Origin: Morchella semilibera
Lineage: Eukaryota > Ascomycota > Pezizomycetes > Pezizales > Morchellaceae
DNA: 64,000 bases
Direction: 5' to 3'
Assembly (NCBI GenBank): GCA_009192285.1
Contig: WBVU01000011.1
Coordinates: 1,050,668 to 1,114,667 of the forward strand
Below are positions 56,797 to 64,000 of this stretch, one piece after another. The notes beneath the pieces were generated by a model. It was given only the letters and a program-made list of their open reading frames with translations, ran no database searches and was not told where the DNA came from. How positions within the stretch are numbered: the stretch's first letter is position 1; each line of letters starts with the position of its first letter. A program made the translations under genes and the position numbers.

Positions 56797-59700
56797 CTAA
56801 TCCAAATCCCTCGCGACAATTACACACATCTCTCTCGATACCCATGTCTTCCTTCCTATCATTTTTGAAATCAGGTCGACTGGAATTCCATCCGGACCCA
56901 GCTCTCCATCACTGAGCTCGTCGGAGCTTGATTCCGCAGTCCTGACCTCCTCTACACTTCCACTGATTTCAAACTCCCCTCTACATAACACGACAAAACC
57001 CATTTCTATAGTCAACTCCTGTTGCGACTTCAACGGCGGCAGGCTTTGCTGTAAGAGACCGTTAAATGCGAGCCTTCTAGCGAGATCTAATGCAACCGCT
57101 GTGGCCTGATTTCGAAGTGCTGGAAGTAGACGTAGAAGGGGCTTTATAGTTCGATTAGTTCGGTTCGTCAACTTGACCGTAAGGGTTAGGAATTCGTCTG
57201 TGGCGACTAGGTATTTCGATGGTCCAATTCTCCTCATAACTGGATCAACTCCATCCACCATATCCTCGGGATTGGGCTCCTTGACCCCGATATTGATGCC
57301 AATATCTTCTACTCTGATTGTTTCCACCATCCGTTGGCTGAGCCTGATGCCCCTCAGTTCAATATCACCCACTCTAGTTGTCCCGACCTCCTCCCATGTG
57401 CCCCGGATATACTTCAAGACCTCTTCCCTATACCAAAATGCCTCTCTTGTTTGTCTCTCCTGTTCTGCGGTAACTTTCGCAGCGCTGACCACAAATTGTC
57501 TCTGACTAGCTGAGAGGGACGGAATCGCTGCGGTTGGCTCAGTCAGGAATATCCGTTTGATAGGGAGTATTACACGTGACGTGTGTCCCGCCTGCAGCAC
57601 GTCTTCAGCGTAGAAAGCGCCTTGCCAGCTTTCTTCACTGTCTTCTTCAGCTGCAGGTGAGTCTCGGGCGTAAAGTTTTATTTTCAATGCTTGCGGCCAG
57701 GCATTCCTTAGATCAAGCAACATAAGACAGTACTCGCCAGGGTCGTTCTTAACGCCCATCCGCCTGAAAAGCTCTTTGAGTTGACCTTCTTGTCCCACGC
57801 CTTCCTCCTCTTCCTCCTCGTCACCACCCTTAGCTCCAGGAATTGACTCGAACTGAAGGTCTGTACTGAATGGGACAAAATCTACTCTTGCGAGTTCGAT
57901 ACTTGCATTTACGGTGACAGTGACAGGGAAAACAACCTGCCTTGTATAGAACTTGTCTGTGACCTCGTTTCTGTGCATCCCCAAATGCCCATAATCTGCT
58001 TGAACACTTCCGTGGGTCAGGCCAGGCTTTCCAAGTACCATGATCTCAAACGTTGCCTTCCCAAGTCCAGGGACAAATATGGTCCTTTCCTGGTTCCGTT
58101 TTACCACTGCTCCATTGAGCTCAGATTTGGTATCCGCGTTATCATTAGTTTTGGTTTCGGTATCTGTGTCCTCAACCTTGACTTCTGCATCTGCAGCTCC
58201 ATCGCTGCTTGTAGCATCTTCGACCTCAACCACTTCACCGGAATTTCCCATTTCCAGCACCCTCCTTGAATTCTTATCGTGCCTGTGCCAAGTAAATGCC
58301 CTCTTCTTGGCGAGCATCAACTCCAACTCGTACATCTCTGCCGGACTATTCCCTTTTTCGTTCAATGCCTGCTGGATCCTCCCAGTGGTTGAATCCCTGA
58401 AACTAAATACCAACAAGTCTACATCTGTCGCACTTAGGTTGTGGAATGTGATATCAAAAACTCTCCGTTCCCCCTCTAGGACCATCAGTGCACTTTGAGA
58501 AAGACTTGTAGACTTAACCACCAGCAGTGGCTGCGGGTCAACGACCGTTAAAGAGAGAGTCTTTGGAATAGGATGTAGCGGGGCAGGAACCTTTGAGGAT
58601 CGCTGGGTCGTTGAGATCGCCGAGACGGGTCTGTTGCTCTTAGGCTCGGCCGCCTTCAAGCCATACCGTTTGGTCTTAATATCACGCTCCCGGTTATCCA
58701 GCCCTTCTGTGAAGATCGGGAATGACCTTTCGACACATCCAAACACCTTGATTTTGCATCCAAGGATTTTGATATTCCCGCCGGCTTTGGGAGTCGCAAA
58801 GACGGCAATTTGGTAAGTTCTGAACGGGTTTATGATAACTCCTACGGGTTGTACATCAACATCGACGCCTGTGGTATCCAAAGTGACACTTTCAACCTCG
58901 ATGTCGAATTCGAAGGGGTTCTGAAGTGTTACTCTGAACTCTGCTGCTTCTCCGGTAACAAGAACCTGATCTACTGTTTCCGCTTCCGCTTTCTTCAGGA
59001 AGGGGTTATAGATGAATGGGTTTTTGTCCACCTCTATAGGTGCTGAAGGTGGTGCATCGGCATCGGCATCCATCAGTTCGTTTTTCGAATGCGCTATTGG
59101 AGGCCTCCACATGCTATTCTCTATAACCTCCATATCTCGCAGTAAGAACTGATCCCAATATCCAGCTTCGACATTCGGGAGCCCAAGCTTCCGCGCAGCG
59201 CCAACTGTGCGAGAGATGGTTGTGGAAAGCCTCATTTGCTCCTCCTTCGTAAGATCATTATCTGCAGTTCGCAACAGCTGGGCGGTGAACCGCAAAACAC
59301 CGTGAAAATCAGGAAGAGCTTCGCAAAGAGCTGTACAGTTCCGTAGAACATGGATTTTCAACGCCGGCCATCCAAAGGATCTGATCTCTTGTTCGGCAAT
59401 CACATCCCTAGTTGCCATAGCCGCTCTTAGAGCTTCGGCACCATCTTCGTCAGTTGCCGCAGGGGGATCTTCCGCTTTTCCTGTAGGAAGCACCCCATAA
59501 GCTCTACAGAGGTCTTCTAGTAACTCCATGATGCCACTCTCTGCGTCACCTTCCCCTAAATCTAGTGGAGAGCCGCCCAAGGCTCCTCCGCTTATTGCAC
59601 TTAGACCCGCAGCGGGGTGTACACCCACTTCCGCAGCGCCCACAACTCGGGCCTGAATTAGCCCTGGGATCAGAATCTTCACTAGCTCTCTCGTTACCAG

Positions 59701-61472
59701 CGCTTTCCGGCGTCTTGCGCCAATTGCGCCAAGAATACTTGCAATACCACTGAGAACCCGTGTAGCATCTAGGGCCGTCATGTTCTCTACAGGGAATGGG
59801 TATGCTCGCATTACCGTGGTAGCAATCTCGGAGCGGATGGGAACAGCTTTCCAGGTCTTTGTAGGAGGTATTGGGGTATTAAGCACGATATGGGCGAGCG
59901 ATTCATCGTTCAATCCGCTTGCTAAATAGCATGAGGCTCTGAACTTACAGAACCTGATCACAGTCTCCGAAAAGCATATTTGAGGAATACTTTCGGCAGG
60001 GACAATGGAAGAACGCGAGTACTGGTTTAGGATGATATCAAGGTGCTCATTTAGGAGCGCGAAAACTTTATCCGGCGATGTGGAGTGGTTTTCACCAAGA
60101 TCACCGCTTTGGCCAGGGATGGGGGTTCCGGGCTTGGATCCGGCGGGGGAGGACCTTGAACCCTTGAGCGTCTCGACGGTGGGTAACGGGATGCTGGGAA
60201 TCTGCACGTGGGCGTCTGTTACCACACCGTATGGTGGGGTGAAGGACTGGGTGCTAACCTGGAAGTCAACTTTCAGGTGAAGAAGTAAAACCATACAAAT
60301 CCCAATACCCTCTAATGCTTTTCCATACCACAAATGATCACCAGTTGTCCTTGCAGCTTCAGCACCCTCTATAAACCTATGAATCCCAGGTAAAAAAAAA
60401 CATTAGTATCCGGCCCCAGTCCAAGGCCTAAATATCCCGATATACGAAGAGACTCACTCCTTCAACGCATCCGGTATCCTCCCAACCATTAAGTATAACT
60501 CTGCGACTGCGATTGCGATTCTTCCCTTCCCTTTGTTTCTTGACCTCTCGCTGGCACTAGCACTCCCGAACCCCGTCATTGTCATCCTTTTACTTGCCGC
60601 AGCCGCGTTGGCCCCTCCTACACCTAGGTTTGAGCCTAGAAGTCCCGCTGGCATACTCATTCTATGCTCTCTAGGCCCAAGCGGGCCACCAGGCTGCCCG
60701 TCGGTCGACAATGGCGACTCGATAGTCGGAAGACCTTGGATTGAACGCGCAAACGCACCAAGTTCCGATAATAGCATGGTAGTGATATCACACATTATGG
60801 TTCGCATGGAATTGATACGGGACTCGTGCTTTGTAGGTACGGGGATGAATACCGGTCGCTCATCGTGAGCATCCTTTGAGTGCGGGGTGGTTTCTGGAGG
60901 GGTTATTGAAACAAGAGGTGGGGAGTCGAAGATAAGACAAACATGGTAGAGAGCGCGAGGGTACTAATTCGAGTACGAGTGAGTTAGTCGGGAGGCTTGT
61001 GCTAAGGTCCGCGACCCAAGACATGGTGGAGTTAAATACCAAGAACTTCAATTCCTCGAGCTGTGTAGAGAGAGCTTCTGAATCATTCCCTTCTATATGG
61101 TCCGCTATCGCAATAACTAGATATGTACGCCGGTAGAGCTCAAACCCCTCCAGATATTCATGCTCGCGATCAATCGATGTTGTGAGGTCGTAGACAATCT
61201 GACCACTCGGAAAGCCCTGTGGACTGAATAATGCTATACATCCCAACATTTAGTCTCTTGTATCCCATCCGCCCATGCCCCACAAGGAAAGCAAATAATC
61301 ACATACTCCGGTTTGGTCTTGTGTCCGGGGTGACATCCCCAAGCCTTACCACATTTGAGCTCTGGAGGCGCTCTACAAAGTGGAGGAACCTAGAACGCTT
61401 GATCCTCCCGAGCGGACACAGTAGGGCCTTTATCCGGGACGGTGCTGTGTAGGAGAGTGAATCCAGACCCAT
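56797..61472 (-). CDS. TRS120: TRAPPII complex subunit Trs120 (TRAPPC9-type)
   Basis: 1481 aa from exons 61307-61472, 61040-61233, 60458-60963 and 56797-60376, all in phase. A TRAPPII-specific subunit that, with Trs130, directs Rab11/Ypt31 activation at the late Golgi. The start MGLDSLSYTAPSRIKALL, GRIKRSRFLHFVERL, NVVRLGDVTPDTRPNR and FSPQGFPSGQIVYDL are the conserved N-terminal longin-like segment. Exon 3 restores YPRALYHVCLIFDS, which fixes the intron 2 acceptor. The middle is helical (ATTVMRAYPF, TREQ, WPALKIHVLRNCTALCEALPD) and the C-terminal half is beta-sandwich rich (NPFEFDIEVESVTLDTTGVDV, SVQADYG, VKLTNRTNRTIKPLLRLLPAL). An acidic run (EEEEEEG) interrupts it near 1080. Length agrees with fungal Trs120. 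Confidence 0.92.
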
Positions 61473-62033
61473 GATGGAGGGGCTTTGGAGGATGTTTGGT
61501 GTTCCGTTTCGTCGTTATTTCGTTGTGATTGATTGCTGGATAGGGGGGGGGGGGGGTTGAGCTAGGTGAAGTAGGATATAGGTAAGGTAGTTAAGTATTG
61601 TATTCACATACGGTTCAATAGCATGCGGTGGCTCTGGGGGACTTTGGATGGCGGGGTTTTCAAATCATTTGCAAGCGCGCATCTCCAGTAAACAAGAGAT
61701 ATATTGACAGAGCCGCTAGGACCGCGAATTGATTGTCGCGGGGGTGTGCCACTCTGTGTTGTACCACAGTAAAGTACACTATACAATGGGGGGTGCCAGC
61801 CGCAATCTTTGGAATCGTTACCCTACTTTATGGGGTGTAATAGATCCATCTACAGGGGTTTGATATTGCAGGGCCCAGGGTGGGAGTTTATTTCAACATC
61901 CAAAACCATGTTGAAGTGGGGAAGGTGGGGAGCACTCTTCATTTATGTCGATCATAACCGGTCACTCGGCTTAACAAATTTGTATCAAATTACTGATAGC
62001 TACTACACCCAGTTCATTATCATCCTTCTACGC
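61473..62033. other. intergenic, MAT2B-like 3' flank to TRS120 promoter
   Basis: 561 bp upstream of TRS120, including a G run (61543-61556). No gene seen. Confidence 0.5.
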
Positions 62034-63449
62034 CTACTTCCTGAAAGCGCGGAGCTCTCTTCTCCTGTAATGGCAATATTGTCAACGAAAATGGCTCGTT
62101 CGCGAAATCGTTAAAGAACACTTGATACATACCACCAATCCGCGAAAGGCACTGTGTGCACCGGAATACCGATATCCTTCAACGCCTTTGTTGAAAGATG
62201 GCAATCATACGGCCTCACAACTAACACATACCATTAGCAGCTAAACCGGGGACTCTACTGGCAGTGAATTGGTTTACCTGCTGCATTAGGGTCGTTCGAG
62301 TCGTTGCCGACCATGTGCTCCAAAGGAAGACCATTCATCTCGGCCAGTAGCTTACAAATCTCATATTTGGTCATACGATCTTCGGAGCTGAATTGGAGGA
62401 TCTTGGGGAGAGGTGCAGTGTTTTCAGTAGTGTACTTGTCTGTGGAAAACGCAGAGTTAGTAATCACTAGTGAAGGAGAAACCATTACTACTCACTTACG
62501 ACATCCTTCAAAACTCTCGCAACATCCGAGGTGTTCCTATCAAACACCAGCATTAGCCATCAATGCTTTTCTAGATTAAACTCAACTCACGTCGGGTATC
62601 TGATGCTCCAGTGGTCCATCTCAATCTTTTCCTTTCCCTCCTTATTCCACACAGCATCCAGCAGCACGTTCACCGCACTCTCGGCGTTCTTCTCAACCTC
62701 TCCGTAGAGGACTGGTACCCTCATGACAACAGCCAAATCCTTTCCGTTCGCTAGAACCGCCTGCTCACCCGCATACTTGGTCTCCCCATAGAAGTTTGGG
62801 GGGTTAGCGGGTGCATCAGCCTCGTAGGGGGCAGCACCAGGTTTGCCGTCGAAAACGTAATCAGTTGAGATATAGACCAAGAGGACGTTACGGCTGTGGC
62901 ACTCTTGTGCAAGACGTCTAGAGGCTTCAACCTAGGGGGTGTCAGGAATGTCTGAATAAGAAGAAAGAAAAAAAAGAAGTGGGTATACATTGAGGCGTTT
63001 CACGCCCTCGGGGTCGGCAGAGCACTTATCAGGGAAGCGCTCGGCAGCGCCTGAAGGTTAGTTAGTATTTTGATTTAGAATCAAAGGCTCGTTATATAGA
63101 GATGGACATACAGTGGACTACAGCTTTAGGCCTGTGAACAAAGGAATCCATTAGCACATTCCTACCAATTGGGAGTCATAGCTACTAACTTGACATCATC
63201 CAACAACTCCACGACCTCCTCAGCACTTCCCAGGTCCACCTTTCTAATTGTTGGAGGTTTTGCACGCGAAAACCCTTATTTTCAAGTATTTAGTATATTG
63301 CTTTCCATACTTGGTTTCAGGGTTGCAGAACGAGTAGTCATACCGGTTCCAATAACGTTCCAACCGTCGGCCTCGAAAGCCTTGACACATTGACGACCGA
63401 GCTGGCCAGTGGCTCCGGTGATAAGGACGGTTTTCTCAGTAGAAGTCAT
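62034..63449 (-). CDS. RmlD/MAT2B-like NAD(P)-dependent reductase-fold protein
   Basis: 308 aa from nine exons: 63344-63449, 63190-63274, 63112-63131, 62989-63050, 62591-62931, 62500-62536, 62278-62434, 62133-62220, 62034-62064; every junction closes in frame. Extended SDR fold: dinucleotide motif GATGQLG (12-18), PKAVVHCAAERFPDKC, YISTDYVFDG and the catalytic-type YGETK (Tyr-X3-Lys), then VMRVPVLYG, RYPTNTSDVARVLKD and FSSEDRMTKYEICKLL. It ends FADWWRRELRAFRK, the family's usual tail. This is the group containing dTDP-4-dehydrorhamnose reductase and the methionine adenosyltransferase regulatory subunit MAT2-beta; the fungal members are usually taken as MAT2B-like, and I cannot separate regulatory from catalytic roles. 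Exon 3 is only 20 nt. The exon 6/7 boundary (AAG|TAC acceptor) is the least certain. Confidence 0.87.
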
Positions 63450-64000
63450 TTTTTCAGTTTTTGTTTCTGATGATGAAGATGGAGCAGGTTTGTTTCGTTT
63501 GAGGGGAAAAGTAGGTACTCTACATGTATTAATAGTACTCAGGTAGGTATGGTTTCGGATCGGATAAACTCTTCGGGGCTGGGGTGACGGGAGCCAAGGC
63601 TCTTCTGGTTACACTTGCGGGATTTTGGCTCATCTGGGATCACTCGGTGGCAGTTGTGGTTAGGGGTATCTTTACCTTTTTTTTTTTTGTTTAATTCATA
63701 CTCGTATACAGCCTTCCGGCTATGACGGCTGGGGTATCTTTACCTGCATATATACATGTACTTACGAAGCACGAGTTACTGGTGGCTATAGTACTAAAAT
63801 ATGTCGTCAAGAATAACAGATAAATTATGCAGAGCTGTTTTTGATAACTACATGTATACAAGCATGTTCATATTTCTGACAAGTGACATATGTACATAGA
63901 TATTTGTAGGTATAGGTATAAGTACAGCTTATATGTATTCAATCCTTGAACCGGATTTCATACTTCGCATTCTGGAACTTCAATCCCAGAGATGGCAGGG
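63450..64000. other. upstream region of the MAT2B-like gene
   Basis: Promoter side of the last gene. TACATGTA palindromes at about 63523, 63753 and 63848, and a divergent 18-bp motif copy on minus at 63629-63646 (GATGAG end). No further gene before the window edge. Confidence 0.5.

Overview
The window is nuclear DNA of a filamentous ascomycete (Pezizomycotina). The protein genes carry many short introns (about 45-110 nt) with GT-AG ends and CTAAC/CTAAT branch sites just before the acceptor, and the conserved genes (LEO1, VPS9, TRS120, RPN13, CIA1, a SNF5/SFH1 protein) read as fungal orthologs. Intergenic DNA is unusually roomy (about 1-4 kb gaps with microsatellites, mononucleotide runs and small inverted-repeat elements), which would fit a truffle/cup-fungus-like genome, but the class cannot be fixed from sequence alone.

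Layout. 0-11.8 kb is gene-poor: a 14-TMS-type MFS transporter (3869-5981, minus) and two small secreted-protein genes (7744-8558 and 10201-10666, both minus). 11.8-21 kb: a prion-like Asn/Gly/Tyr-rich protein, a double F-box protein and a GH28-like pectin-lyase-fold protein, all on plus, separated by a 2.6 kb gap with a decayed MITE. 21-32 kb is a denser, markedly GC-rich housekeeping block: SFH1-like and RPN13 (divergent), an asparagine-synthetase-domain protein and CIA1 (divergent, 213 bp apart), and a GT8-like glycosyltransferase. 35-48 kb: VPS9, a three-LIM-domain protein and LEO1. 48-64 kb: a tail-anchored proline-rich protein, an F-box-like protein, TRS120 and a MAT2B/RmlD-type reductase, all on minus. 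No operon-like logic, biosynthetic cluster, CRISPR array or prophage is present. The conserved genes serve unrelated core functions: chromatin and transcription, proteasome, Fe-S assembly, and vesicle trafficking (VPS9 and TRS120 both act on Rab pathways).

The most striking unexplained signal is an 18-bp bipartite motif, CGAGTGAY-N4-CRTGAY, found about 23 times on both strands. Every copy lies outside coding exons, about two orders of magnitude above chance. Its minus reading is two ATCA half-sites exactly 10 bp (one helical turn) apart. A second over-represented word is the palindrome TACATGTA (about 30 copies). There are also three families of inverted-repeat elements: a 225-bp TA-flanked MITE, a pair of about 300-bp MITEs at 16.2 and 50.2 kb, and a pair of short foldbacks at 13.2 and 52.8 kb.

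Exon structures were assembled by hand from reading frames and splice signals. All multi-exon models given here close in frame.
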